Assembly (NCBI GenBank): GCA_963817065.1
Contig: CAWFMO010000002.1
Location: forward strand, 248,001 to 312,000
Reading direction: 5' to 3'
Length of the DNA stretch: 64,000 bases
DNA from: CAWFMO01 sp963817065
GTDB taxonomy: Bacteria > Actinomycetota > Thermoleophilia > Solirubrobacterales > 70-9
Position 1 is the stretch's first letter, and each line of letters starts with the position of its first letter. This document shows positions 33,717 through 42,123 of this stretch, one piece after another. The translations under genes and the position numbers were made by a program. A model generated the notes under the pieces. That model searched no databases and had not been told where the DNA came from. It worked only from the letters and a program-made list of their open reading frames with translations.

Positions 33717-34988
33717 GTGCATCGCGCCCCCTTGATCGCCCTTGCCCTGGCCCTCTCCGCCCCGCTCGCGCTCGCGGCCTGCGGCGATGACCAGGCGCCG
33801 GTGACCGTCTCCGAGAACGAGGAGGAGTCGGGAGGCGGGCCGCGCGAGGCGCCGAGCGCCGAGCCGCTGCCCGTGACCCGCAACACCTCGCGGATCGACG
33901 CCGCCGATCCGGTCGAGACCGCGGCCGAGGTCGCGCTCGCGACCCATCCGCGCTCGGAGGGCGCGAAACCGGTCGAAGCCGTGGCGATCGCCCCCGCCGG
34001 CGAGTGGCAGGCGGGGATCGCCGCCGCGGTGCTCGCCGCCGAGCCGCTCAAGACGCCGATCCTTCTGAGCCAGAGCGGGTCTGTGCCCGACGCGACCGAG
34101 GAGGCGATCGCGGCGCTCGCGCCCGAGGGCGGCTCGGGCCCCGCCGACGCAGGCGCCTACGCGATCGGCGACGTCGCGGTTCCCGACGACCTCGACGCCA
34201 CCGAGGTCGGCGGCGAGGGCGCGGCGGAGATCGCGGCCGCGATCGACGAGCTGCGCGGGCGGCTGACCGGCGCCGAGCCCGAGAACGTCGTCGTCGTCGG
34301 CGACGCGGCGCCCGAGTACGCGATGCCCGCAGCAGCCTGGGCGGCGCGGTCGGGCGACCCGGTCCTGTTCGCCGGCGCCGACTCGGCTCCCGAGGCGACG
34401 CTGGCGGCGCTCGAGCGCCACCAGAACGCCGCGGTCTACGTCCTCGGCCCTCCCTCGGCGGTCTCCGACAAAGCGCTGCGCGAGATCCAGCGCGCGGCGC
34501 CGAACGCGAAGCGGGTCGGCGTCGAGGACCCGGTCGCCAACGCGGTCGAGTTCGCGCGCTTCGCCGACGGGGGCTTCGGCTGGAACATCAACGACCCGGG
34601 GCACGGACTCGTGGTCGCGAACGTCGACCGCCCCGCCGACGCCGGCGCCGCCGCGGCGCTCTCCGGCAGCGGCAGCTACGGGCCGCTCGTGCTGACCGAC
34701 AGCGCGACCGAGCTCCCGGGCGTACTCAACGATTTCCTGCTCGACATCAAGCCCGGCTACGAGGAGGACCCGACGCGGGCGCTCTACAACCACGTCTGGG
34801 TGATCGGCGACGCGAACGCGGTCTCGGGCGAGGTCCAGGCCAAGCTCGACGACGCCGCCGAGCTGAGCAAGATCGGCGGCAGCGACGGCGCCGGGCTGTC
34901 GCCGCTTCCGACCGGCCCGAAGCCGCCCGAGGACGAGCCGCTGCCGACGACGCCCGGAGATGCGCCCGGGACGCAGACGAACCCTTGA
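33717..34988 (+). CDS. Lipoprotein with cell-wall-binding-2-like repeats
   Basis: 423 aa. Lipobox LALAACGDD with Cys at ~residue 21. Three repeats resemble cell wall binding repeat 2 (PF04122-type) modules: strand plus helix units such as AVAIAPAGEWQAGIAAAVLAAEP, ENVVVVGDAAPEYAMPAAAWAA and AAVYVLGPPSAVSDKALREIQ. Pro-rich C-terminus. Probably a membrane-anchored surface protein that binds wall or carbohydrate. Starts at GTG 33717. The next gene begins at TTG 34985, overlapping its stop (TTGA). Confidence 0.78.
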   Translation: MHRAPLIALALALSAPLALAACGDDQAPVTVSENEEESGGGPREAPSAEPLPVTRNTSRIDAADPVETAAEVALATHPRSEGAKPVEAVAIAPAGEWQAGIAAAVLAAEPLKTPILLSQSGSVPDATEEAIAALAPEGGSGPADAGAYAIGDVAVPDDLDATEVGGEGAAEIAAAIDELRGRLTGAEPENVVVVGDAAPEYAMPAAAWAARSGDPVLFAGADSAPEATLAALERHQNAAVYVLGPPSAVSDKALREIQRAAPNAKRVGVEDPVANAVEFARFADGGFGWNINDPGHGLVVANVDRPADAGAAAALSGSGSYGPLVLTDSATELPGVLNDFLLDIKPGYEEDPTRALYNHVWVIGDANAVSGEVQAKLDDAAELSKIGGSDGAGLSPLPTGPKPPEDEPLPTTPGDAPGTQTNP

Positions 34989-35242
34989 GCGAGGCCGAGC
35001 GCCCAGACCGCCTGCTGCGCGAACCGACGGTCGAGGACATCCGCGCGCTCGCCGGTCCCGCCACCCCCCACTTCGCGCTCCAGATCCGCAACCGGATCCG
35101 GGGCCTGATCAAGCCGCTGGGACCCGCGGACCCGGCGCGGGTGCTCGGCGAGCGCGAGATCGTGCGGCTCGAGCAGCTCGCCCGCCACAGCGGCGAGCCG
35201 CGCGGCCCGGGCCCCGACCCGTTCAAGGAGGAGAGCAAATGA
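34985..35242 (+). CDS. Small conserved-looking hypothetical protein
   Basis: 85 aa, soluble: SEAERPDRLLREPTVEDIRAL, a central RNRIRGLIKPLGPADPARVLG and a C-terminal FKEESK. No Cys or membrane segment. Located between two genes with overlaps on both sides (TTGA at 34985-34988 and ATGA at 35239-35242), a strong sign of co-translation. TTG start inferred from the overlap. Function unknown; it may assist the MBL hydrolase that follows. Confidence 0.6.
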   Translation: MSEAERPDRLLREPTVEDIRALAGPATPHFALQIRNRIRGLIKPLGPADPARVLGEREIVRLEQLARHSGEPRGPGPDPFKEESK

Positions 35243-35910
35243 AGCAGGTCGCCGAAGGCGTGGAGAGGCTCAAGGACATGGTCCCGCGGCCGCTCGTCAA
35301 CGTCTACCTCGCCGGCGACGTGCTGATCGACGCCGCCGCCAAGGGCGACCGCAAGCGGATCGAGAAGGAGCTCGAGGGGCGCGAGATCTCGATGCTCGCG
35401 CTGACCCACGTGCATCCCGACCACCAGGGCTGCGCGAAGGCGATCTGCGAGCAGCGCGGCGTGCCGCTCGCCGTCCACGTCGACGACGTCGACGGCATGG
35501 AGGGCCGGCGGCCGGTCCAGGAGGCCCACCGCGGCAACCCGATCAACCGCTTCATCCACCGCTTCATGGAGGGCCCGCCGCACAAGGTCGACCTCGCGTT
35601 CGAGGAGGGCGACGAGATCGCCGGCTTCAAGGTCGTCCACGCGCCCGGGCACGCCCGCGGCGAGGTGATCTTCTGGCGCGACGCCGACCGCGTCGCGATC
35701 TGCGGCGACGTGGTCCGCAACATGACCTACGGCACGACCCGCTCCGGGGTCCGCGAGCCGCCGGCGATCTTCACGATGGACATCCCCGAGAACCGGCGTT
35801 CGATCCGCAAGCTCGCCGACCTCGAGCCGGCGATCACCCTTCCGGGCCACGGTCCGGAGATCCGCGGCCCGGAGGGCATCGTCAAGCTCGCCGAGAAGCT
35901 CGGCGTCTAG
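35239..35910 (+). CDS. MBL-fold metallohydrolase
   Basis: 223 aa. Metal ligands in LTHVHPDHQG (HxHxDH-type motif), HAPGHARGEV (His), CGDVV (Asp) and LPGHGPE (His). This is the complete set for a di-metal MBL hydrolase. Small glyoxalase II-like enzymes share the layout; substrate unknown. Starts at ATG 35239 with AAGGAGGAG upstream. Third gene of a co-translated group with 33717 and 34985. Confidence 0.92.
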   Translation: MKQVAEGVERLKDMVPRPLVNVYLAGDVLIDAAAKGDRKRIEKELEGREISMLALTHVHPDHQGCAKAICEQRGVPLAVHVDDVDGMEGRRPVQEAHRGNPINRFIHRFMEGPPHKVDLAFEEGDEIAGFKVVHAPGHARGEVIFWRDADRVAICGDVVRNMTYGTTRSGVREPPAIFTMDIPENRRSIRKLADLEPAITLPGHGPEIRGPEGIVKLAEKLGV

Positions 35911-35914
35911 CGGG

Positions 35915-36385
35915 TCAGTTCTCCGACCCGCACGCGGTCAAGCCGTAGTCCTTGAGCTTCGTGTTGATCTCGGCGAACGGATCGCTGCCCTGCCCCTGGA
36001 TCAGGGTCGGGTCTTCGTTGATGTCCTGTAGCGCGAGCTCGGCTTCGTCGTAGATCCCGGTCAGCGTGTCCTCGTCGCCCTCGGGGGCGGGGAGGGCGCG
36101 GAGATCGTCGATCTGGCCCTGGATGTTGGGTACCAGGGTGTCGGTCGCGAAGCTCGAGATCTCCGCCTCGGTCGGCTCGGAGCCCTGGAAGAGCTCTTCC
36201 GCGGCCGCGTCGGTCTCAGCGTTGCCGGCCTCGCAGATCGCGTTGCCCTGGGCGACGTACTCGGTCTTCGAGAGCGCGTCGCCCCCGTCGCCGGCGTCGT
36301 CGTCATCGCCACCGCAGCCCGCGGCGATCAGCCCCGTCGCCATGACAGCGACCAGCAGCACCCCGTATCGCTTCTTCAACATCAT
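35915..36385 (-). CDS. Lipoprotein of the two-Cys small family
   Basis: 156 aa. Lipobox TGLIAAGCGGDD (Cys ~24). The mature part opens with LSKTEYVAQGNAICEAG and ends KDYGLTACGSEN, one Cys near each end with a helical middle (ALPAPEGDEDTLTGIYDEAEL). The same layout occurs at 15382, 37050 and 37622, so these form a paralogous family. Convergent with the MBL gene. Function unknown. Confidence 0.8.
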   Translation of the reverse strand: MMLKKRYGVLLVAVMATGLIAAGCGGDDDDAGDGGDALSKTEYVAQGNAICEAGNAETDAAAEELFQGSEPTEAEISSFATDTLVPNIQGQIDDLRALPAPEGDEDTLTGIYDEAELALQDINEDPTLIQGQGSDPFAEINTKLKDYGLTACGSEN

Positions 36386-36424
36386 CTCTCCCGTCGTTGG
36401 CTTCCCGAAGGGCTGGAAGCTAGC

Positions 36425-37072
36425 TCAGCCGGGCTCGTTGTGGAGCGAGCGCCAGAGGTAGAGACAGGCGAGGGTCCGGTGCGGGCGCCAGGGCTCGGCG
36501 AGCTTGGTCAGCTCCTCGGGCCCGGGGAGGTCGTCGAGCCCGTAGGCGAGCTCGGCGCCGCGGCGGATCCCGAGGTCGCCGACCGGGAGCACGTCGGGGC
36601 GGGCGAGGTGGAAGATCAGGAACATCTCCGCGGTCCAGGTGCCGATGCCCTTGACCGCGATCAGCTCCGCGACCACGTCCTCGTCGGGGAGCTCGGCGAG
36701 GCGGTCCGTGTCGAGCTCGCCGGCCTCGATCTTCTCGGCGAGGTCGCGGACGTAGGAGACCTTCGACCAGGAGAAGCCGGCGTCGCGGAGCTTCTGGGGC
36801 TCGATCTTGAGCAGCGACTTCGGGGTCGGCGTCTTGCCGCCGAACAGCTCCAGCACCCGGCCCCAGATCGTCGCCGCCGCGGCGACCGAGAGCTGCTGGC
36901 CGACGATCGCGCGCAGCAGCGCCTCGTACGCGTCTTCGCGGCTGCCGCGGCGGTCCTCGTCGGGGTGGATCGGGCCGCCGGCCTCGATCAGCCCCCGCAT
37001 CACCCGATCGGCGGCCCCAAGCTCACGATCTGCCTTGCTGAGCTTGGCCTTAGGCGCCCGCGGGCTGGCCAC
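36425..37072 (-). CDS. DNA-3-methyladenine glycosylase (AlkA-like)
   Basis: 215 aa, HhH-GPD superfamily. Helix-hairpin-helix VKGIGTWTAEMFLIFHL, followed by the catalytic Asp in LPVGDLGIRRG. N-terminal AIVGQQLSVAAAATIWGR is typical of AlkA-type base excision glycosylases. It removes alkylated bases from DNA. Starts at GTG 37072, overlapping the 3' end of the upstream lipoprotein gene by 23 bases. Confidence 0.9.
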   Translation of the reverse strand: MASPRAPKAKLSKADRELGAADRVMRGLIEAGGPIHPDEDRRGSREDAYEALLRAIVGQQLSVAAAATIWGRVLELFGGKTPTPKSLLKIEPQKLRDAGFSWSKVSYVRDLAEKIEAGELDTDRLAELPDEDVVAELIAVKGIGTWTAEMFLIFHLARPDVLPVGDLGIRRGAELAYGLDDLPGPEELTKLAEPWRPHRTLACLYLWRSLHNEPG

Positions 37073-37556
37073 AGCCCTCCAAGCCGAGCTCCTTGGCGGC
37101 CGCGTCGATCTCGGCGAAAGGCGACTGGTCGGCCGCCGCGTCCTGGGCGAACTGGGCCGGGTCCGCCTCGATGTCGTCGGCGATCGAGTTCGCCTGATCG
37201 ACGAACTCGTCGAGATTCGACTGCAGGTCCTCGGGAGGAGAGAGCTCGCCGATCGAATCGGCGGTGTTGCGGATAACCGGCGCGAGCTTCTTCAGCGTGT
37301 CCTCGAGCACGGTCGCCGCGTTGCCGGGGTCGTCCTGGAGCGACTCCGTGGCGTCGGTGGTGATCTTCTCGATCTCGTTGTCGGACGCCTCGCAGACCTC
37401 CTGTGCCTGGGTCTGGAACTCCTCCTCGGTCAGCGCCGGGGCGTCGCCGCCGCCACCGCCGCTATCGCCGCCGTCGTCGTCGTCTCCCCCACCGCAGGCG
37501 ACGAGCAGCCCGGCGGCGAACACGCAGCAAGTCAGGACGATCAGCTTCGACTTCAT
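37050..37556 (-). CDS. Lipoprotein of the two-Cys small family
   Basis: 168 aa. Lipobox AAGLLVACGGGD (Cys ~21), then an acidic linker (DDDDGGDSGGGG). Mature segment LTEEEFQTQAQEVCEAS and C-terminal LGLEGCGQPAGA show the same first-Cys and last-CG arrangement as the neighbours. The middle is helical and acidic. Overlaps the glycosylase gene at its 3' end by 23 bases. Confidence 0.8.
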   Translation of the reverse strand: MKSKLIVLTCCVFAAGLLVACGGGDDDDGGDSGGGGGDAPALTEEEFQTQAQEVCEASDNEIEKITTDATESLQDDPGNAATVLEDTLKKLAPVIRNTADSIGELSPPEDLQSNLDEFVDQANSIADDIEADPAQFAQDAAADQSPFAEIDAAAKELGLEGCGQPAGA

Positions 37557-37621
37557 GAAAGAGGGCCTCCCTGGAGGGTGGTTGTTGGCGGTGGGGTTAG
37601 GGCTCGCACTCTACCCAGGTC

Positions 37622-38133
37622 TCAGAGCCCGCAGACGCGCATCCCGTAGTCCCGCGCCAACCCGGTCGAGGGCGCGAACAAGCGTCGCGAGGCGGTGCGG
37701 TCGCCGATCGTCGCCGGCCGCGCCTCGAGCCCGTCGACGCCGCGCTCGGCCGCGTCGTAGATCCCGGCCACGGTCGCCGCATCGCCGGCGGGCGTGCGCA
37801 GCGAGCGGAGCTCGGCGAGCTGCTCGCGCAGGCTCGGGATCGCGACCTCGGTCGCGAAGCCCTCGATCTCGGCTTCCGCGGGGCGGCTCCCGGCGCGGAA
37901 GACGACCCGCGAGCCGACGACCCTGACGTCCTCGGCCCCGAGCCCGAAGCGGCTCTCGGCCTCGGCCTCGATCCGGTCCTCGAACCGCGAGCAGACGCGA
38001 TCGGCGCTCGACCGCGTAGCCGGTCGTGGCTCGGGGCGAGGGCGTCCTCGGAGACCGAGGTCGCCTCGTCGCCCCGGCACCCGGCGACCGCCGCCCCGAT
38101 CAGGGCGGCCGTCGCCAGCGCGGAGGCCCGCAC
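37622..38133 (-). pseudogene. Frameshifted lipoprotein of the two-Cys small family
   Basis: GTG 38133 begins MRASALATAALIGAAVAGCRGDE, a clear lipoprotein signal with lipobox AVAGC. The frame continues to SEDALAPS, then loses homology. A different frame carries RSSADRVCSRFEDR and the conserved end ARDYGMRVCGL. Inserting one C in the CCCC run on the coding strand (38033-38036) joins them and gives 170 aa. Either a one-base sequencing error or a real inactivation. The ancestral protein matches its neighbours at 37050 and 35915. Confidence 0.6.
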
Positions 38134-38147
38134 GAGGGAGGCCCGGA

Positions 38148-39335
38148 TCAGACCCGCTGGATCAGCGTTCCGGTGCCGAGGCCGCCGCCGCAGCACATCG
38201 TCACGAGGCCGGTCTCCTTGTCGGAGCGCTCGAGCTCGTGGAGGAGCGTGGTCAGGAGGCGGGCGCCGGTCGAGCCGAGCGGGTGGCCGATCGCGATCGC
38301 GCCGCCGTTGACGTTGACGCGGTCCATGTCGGGCTCGAGCTCGCGCTGCCAGGCGGCGACGACCGAGGCGAACGCCTCGTTGATCTCGATCAGGTCGATG
38401 TCGCCGATCTTCATCTTGTTGCGCTCGAGGATCTGCTGGGTCGCGGGGATCGGGCCGGTGAGCATGATCACCGGGTCGACGCCGACCGTCGTCTGGTCGA
38501 CGATCTTCGCCCGCGCCTTCAGCCCCAGGTCCTTGGCCTTGTCGGCGGTCATCAGCAGCACCGCGGCGGCGCCGTCGGAGACCTGCGAGGAGTTGCCGGC
38601 GGTGACCTTGCCGTCCTCCTTGAAGGCCGGCTTCAGCGACGCGAGCTTCTCGGCGCTCTCGTCGGTCGGCGGCCGGATGCCCTGGTCGGTGACGTACGTG
38701 TCGCCGTTGTTCTTCCAGGGGATCATCTCGCGCTCGAAGCGGCCCTCGTCGGTGGCGCGGGCGGCCTTGGCGTGCGAGTTGAGCGCCAGCTCGTCGAGCT
38801 CGGAGCGCGGGATCTCCCACTTGTCGGCGATCATCTCGGCCGAGATCCCCTGGGGGACGAGGTTGTACTTCTCGAGCAGCTCGGGCGAGAAGGCGAAGCC
38901 GTGCTCCTCCATCACCGAGGCGCTGTCGGCGAACGAGATGTGGCCCATGTGCTCGACGCCGCCGCCGATCATCACGTCGTGGACGCCGGAGGCGATCATC
39001 GCCGCCGAGAAGTTGACCGCCTGCTGGCCGGAGCCGCACTGGCGGTCGACGGTCGTCGCCGGGGTCTCGATCGGCAGCCCGGCCTCGAGCCAGGCGTTGC
39101 GGGCGATGTTGATCCCCTGCTCGCCGAACTGCTGGACGCAGCCGCCGACGACGTCCTCGACCTCGGCGGGATCGATCCCGGCGCGCTCGATGACCTCGCT
39201 GTAGGACTTCGCGAGCAGGTTCGAGGGATGGGTGTCCTTGTAGTAGCCCTTCTCCTCGTGACCGCGGCCGACCGGCGTCCGCGCGGCCTCGACGATTACT
39301 ACCTCGCGGCCCTGAAAGCTTCCGTTCTTCGACAC
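38148..39335 (-). CDS. Acetyl-CoA C-acyltransferase (thiolase)
   Basis: 395 aa. Degrades 3-ketoacyl-CoA in beta-oxidation. Active Cys100 in DRQCGSGQQ, catalytic His in AIAIGHPLGSTGAR and second Cys in MCCGGGLG. NEAFASVVAAW is the usual family block. The operator-like palindrome at 39406-39424 lies 71 bases upstream of the start and matches the one before acyl-CoA dehydrogenase. Confidence 0.96.
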   Translation of the reverse strand: MSKNGSFQGREVVIVEAARTPVGRGHEEKGYYKDTHPSNLLAKSYSEVIERAGIDPAEVEDVVGGCVQQFGEQGINIARNAWLEAGLPIETPATTVDRQCGSGQQAVNFSAAMIASGVHDVMIGGGVEHMGHISFADSASVMEEHGFAFSPELLEKYNLVPQGISAEMIADKWEIPRSELDELALNSHAKAARATDEGRFEREMIPWKNNGDTYVTDQGIRPPTDESAEKLASLKPAFKEDGKVTAGNSSQVSDGAAAVLLMTADKAKDLGLKARAKIVDQTTVGVDPVIMLTGPIPATQQILERNKMKIGDIDLIEINEAFASVVAAWQRELEPDMDRVNVNGGAIAIGHPLGSTGARLLTTLLHELERSDKETGLVTMCCGGGLGTGTLIQRV

Positions 39336-39405
39336 GTCAGACGACCTCCTCGGTCCTGGATCACTTCGGGATCAGTTCAGTTGCTTGATGAAACGATAAC
39401 CCATC

Positions 39406-39424
39406 GACTGGCCCGTCAGCCAGT
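39406..39424. promoter_or_regulatory. Operator-like palindrome upstream of thiolase
   Basis: GACTGGCCCGTCAGCCAGT; with flanks, 8-base perfect arms CGACTGGC and GCCAGTCG around a 6-base spacer. Identical at 17 of 19 positions to the element at 33618-33636. On the coding strand it is followed by GGTTATCG, a -10-like box, which would place it over the -35 region. Confidence 0.6.
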
Positions 39425-39443
39425 CGCGGCCGCGGCAGCCTAC

Positions 39444-40304
39444 TTATCCCCGCGTCGCCTCGCCGGCCTCGACGCCCTCGGGCGCCCAGCCCGGGCCGCG
39501 GAAGACGATGCCGAGCTTGTTGCGGAGCCCGCGGACGCGCTTGAGGTCGTGCCACATCGCGATGTACTCGTGGAAGGCGACGGTGACCGGCTTGAAGGTC
39601 TTGAGGTTGGTCGTCAGCCCGTACTTGACCCGCTCGCCCTCGGGCTCGAAGGTGCCGAAGAGGCGGTCCCAGATGATCAGGATGCCGGCGTAGTTGCGGT
39701 CGAGGTAGACCTCGTTGGCGCCGTGGTGGACGCGGTGGTGCGAGGGCGTGTTGAGGACGTACTCGAGCGGCGCCGGGAGCCGGCGGACCTTCTCGGTGTG
39801 GATCCAGAACTGGTAGATCAGCGACCAGCTCTGGGCGAGCAGGACCATGTACGGCTCGAAGCCGACCGCCGGCATCCAGAGCCAGAACGGGAAGTAGGTC
39901 ATCGGGACCCAGGTCTGGCGCAGCGCGGTCGAGAGGTTGTAGTGCTGGGAGGAGTGGTGGACGACGTGGCTGGCCCAGAAGACGCGGCTCTCGTGCGAGA
40001 TCCGGTGGAACCAGTAGTAGGAGAAGTCGTCGGCAAAGAACAGGGCCACCCAGACCCACCAGTCGCCGGGGTCGAGGCGCAGCGGGGTCAGCTCGTAGAC
40101 GCCGACGTAGGCGAAGAGCACGGCGAACTTCCAGACCGCGTTGACGAGCAGGTTGCCGCCGCCCATCGCGAGGCTCGTTCGGGTGTCCTTGGACTCGAAT
40201 CCGACGAGCTCGTCGGCCTCCTCCCGCGCGTGCCTGAACGAGAGCCATTCGAGGAACAGCAGCAGGACGAAGAACGGGATCGCGTAGTAGAGGACGGCCG
40301 GCAC
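39444..40304 (-). CDS. Fatty acid hydroxylase / sterol desaturase family protein
   Basis: 286 aa, membrane enzyme. Several hydrophobic segments (e.g. residues 5-25, 50-75). Three histidine motifs typical of di-iron hydroxylases: HRISHE, HVVHH and HHRVHH. Likely hydroxylates a lipid chain. Separate from the thiolase by a short intergenic region containing operator 39406. ATG 40304 gives a clean N-terminal membrane start. Confidence 0.92.
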   Translation of the reverse strand: MPAVLYYAIPFFVLLLFLEWLSFRHAREEADELVGFESKDTRTSLAMGGGNLLVNAVWKFAVLFAYVGVYELTPLRLDPGDWWVWVALFFADDFSYYWFHRISHESRVFWASHVVHHSSQHYNLSTALRQTWVPMTYFPFWLWMPAVGFEPYMVLLAQSWSLIYQFWIHTEKVRRLPAPLEYVLNTPSHHRVHHGANEVYLDRNYAGILIIWDRLFGTFEPEGERVKYGLTTNLKTFKPVTVAFHEYIAMWHDLKRVRGLRNKLGIVFRGPGWAPEGVEAGEATRG

Positions 40305-40345
40305 GGGTAACCGGAGAGTACGGAGGGTGATAAAAGAACGCCCCC

Positions 40346-41278
40346 GTGCTGCTCGCAGACACCGAAAAGCTCTCCGTCCACCTCCGCTCGCAGACCCTGC
40401 ACGGGCGCCGGCTGAGCTACCGGATCGCCGGCGAGGAGCCCGAGATCCTCTTGATCCACGGGATCACGAACGAGTCGGCGACCTGGGAGCCGGTGATCGA
40501 GCGGCTCGCGGCGCGCGGCGAGGGCGCGATCGCCCCCGACCTCCCCGGGCACGGGGACTCCGACCGCCACCGCGGCGACCACTCGCTCGGCGCCCACGCG
40601 TGCGTGGTCCGCGACCTGCTCGCCGCGACCTACACCGACCGCGAGCGCGTGACCGTGGTCGGCCACTCGCTCGGCGGCGGGATCGCGATGCAGTTCGCCT
40701 ACCAGTTCCCCGAGCTCGTCGACCGCCTCGTGCTCGTCGACACCGGCGGCCTCGGCCGCGAGGTAAGCCCGATGCTGCGCGCGGCGACCCTGCCGCTCGC
40801 CGAGCCGGTCGTCCGCGTGATCGGCTCGCAGCGGCTCGCCGCGTTCGGCGGCCGGGTCGGCAAGCTGCTCGAGCGGCTCCACATCCCGCCGGGCGCCGAG
40901 CTGCGCGAGGTCGCCCGCGGGGCCTCCTCGCTGGGCGACGACCAGCACCGTGTGGCGTTCCTGCGGGCGGTCCGCAACGTGATCAGCCCCTTCGGCCAGA
41001 AGATCAACGCCACCGACCGCCTCTACCTGATGGAGGAGCTGCCGACGATGTTCGTCTGGGGCGATCGCGACTCGATCATCCCGATCGACCACGGCCGTGC
41101 CGCCCACGCGGCGGTCGAGGACAGCCGGTTCGAGGTCTTCGAGGGCCGCGGCCACTTCCCTCACCTCGACGAGCCGGAGCGCTTCGCCGACCTGCTGCTC
41201 GACTTCATGGCGAGCACCAAACCCGCCGAGCCCGACCGCGACAAGCTGCGCGCCCGGCTGCTCGCGGGACCCGGCTGA
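40346..41278 (+). CDS. Alpha/beta hydrolase
   Basis: 310 aa. Oxyanion HGITNESATW, nucleophile Ser108 in GHSLGG, catalytic Asp at GDRDSIIP and His at GRGHFPHLDEPERF. Resembles lipases/epoxide-type hydrolases with a helical cap (residues ~140-210). Starts at GTG 40346. Divergent from the fatty acid hydroxylase with 41 bases between starts, so a role in lipid turnover is plausible. Confidence 0.9.
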   Translation: MLLADTEKLSVHLRSQTLHGRRLSYRIAGEEPEILLIHGITNESATWEPVIERLAARGEGAIAPDLPGHGDSDRHRGDHSLGAHACVVRDLLAATYTDRERVTVVGHSLGGGIAMQFAYQFPELVDRLVLVDTGGLGREVSPMLRAATLPLAEPVVRVIGSQRLAAFGGRVGKLLERLHIPPGAELREVARGASSLGDDQHRVAFLRAVRNVISPFGQKINATDRLYLMEELPTMFVWGDRDSIIPIDHGRAAHAAVEDSRFEVFEGRGHFPHLDEPERFADLLLDFMASTKPAEPDRDKLRARLLAGPG

Positions 41279-41291
41279 TACCAATTCGAAC

Positions 41292-42119
41292 GTGAACGAC
41301 CCGAACGGCTACGCGCGCCCGGCGATCGCGGGCAGCGGCGAGATCGCCTGCGGGCTCGCCGCGGCGGCGAGCTCGCTCGGAAAGTCGTTGCTGCTCGCGC
41401 GATCGGACGCCTCGGCGTGGCGGGCCGAGGAGCGCGCGCACTCGCTCTGCGCCAAGGTCGAGGGCGGCGACTCGAAGCGGCTCAAGGTGACGACGGTGCC
41501 CGAGGACCTCGCCGACTGCGACCTGATCGTCGAGGCGATCGTCGAGGACCACGACGCGAAGGTCGAACTGCTCGCGACCGTCGGCGGCGCCGGCGACGCC
41601 GACCTCGCGACGACGACCTCCTCGCTGTCGATCGCCGAGCTCGGAGAGAGCTCCGGGCATCCGAAACGGACCTTCGGCCTCCACCCCTTCAACCCGGTCG
41701 TCAAGATGGAGCTGGTCGAGCTCTGCGTCCCGAGCGCGGTCCGCGACGGGGTCGCCGACCGGGCCAAGGGCTGGTGCCACGCGCTCGGCAAGACCGTGGT
41801 CGCGGTCCCCGACAGCCCCGGCTTCGTCGTCAACCGGCTGCTGTTCCCGTTCCTCTTCGACGCCGTGCGGCTGCTCGGGGAGACGAAGATGGAGCCCGAG
41901 GACGTCGACCGCTGCATGACGCTCGGCGCCGCGCACCCGATGGGCCCGCTGGCTCTGCTCGACATGATCGGCCTCGACGTCGCCGAGGCGATCGGCGACT
42001 CGCTTTACGAGAGCAGCGGCGACGAGCGCGACAAGCCGCCCCCCTCGCTGCGCAAGCTCGCCAAGGCGGGCAAGATCGGCCGCAAGGCCGAGGCCGGCTT
42101 CTACGCCTACGGCGACTAG
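41292..42119 (+). CDS. 3-hydroxyacyl-CoA dehydrogenase
   Basis: 275 aa. N-terminal NAD region AIAGSGEIACGLAAAASSLG, then the DLIVEAIVED segment, LGLHPFNPV-like block FGLHPFNPVVKMELVEL and C-terminal DSPGFVVNRLLFPFLFDA and GPLALLDMIGLDV. These are the usual 3-hydroxybutyryl-CoA dehydrogenase motifs, but the N-terminal Rossmann motif is slightly degenerate. GTG 41292, 13 bases after the hydrolase stop. Fits the local beta-oxidation theme. Confidence 0.9.
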   Translation: MNDPNGYARPAIAGSGEIACGLAAAASSLGKSLLLARSDASAWRAEERAHSLCAKVEGGDSKRLKVTTVPEDLADCDLIVEAIVEDHDAKVELLATVGGAGDADLATTTSSLSIAELGESSGHPKRTFGLHPFNPVVKMELVELCVPSAVRDGVADRAKGWCHALGKTVVAVPDSPGFVVNRLLFPFLFDAVRLLGETKMEPEDVDRCMTLGAAHPMGPLALLDMIGLDVAEAIGDSLYESSGDERDKPPPSLRKLAKAGKIGRKAEAGFYAYGD

Positions 42120-42123
42120 CCGC

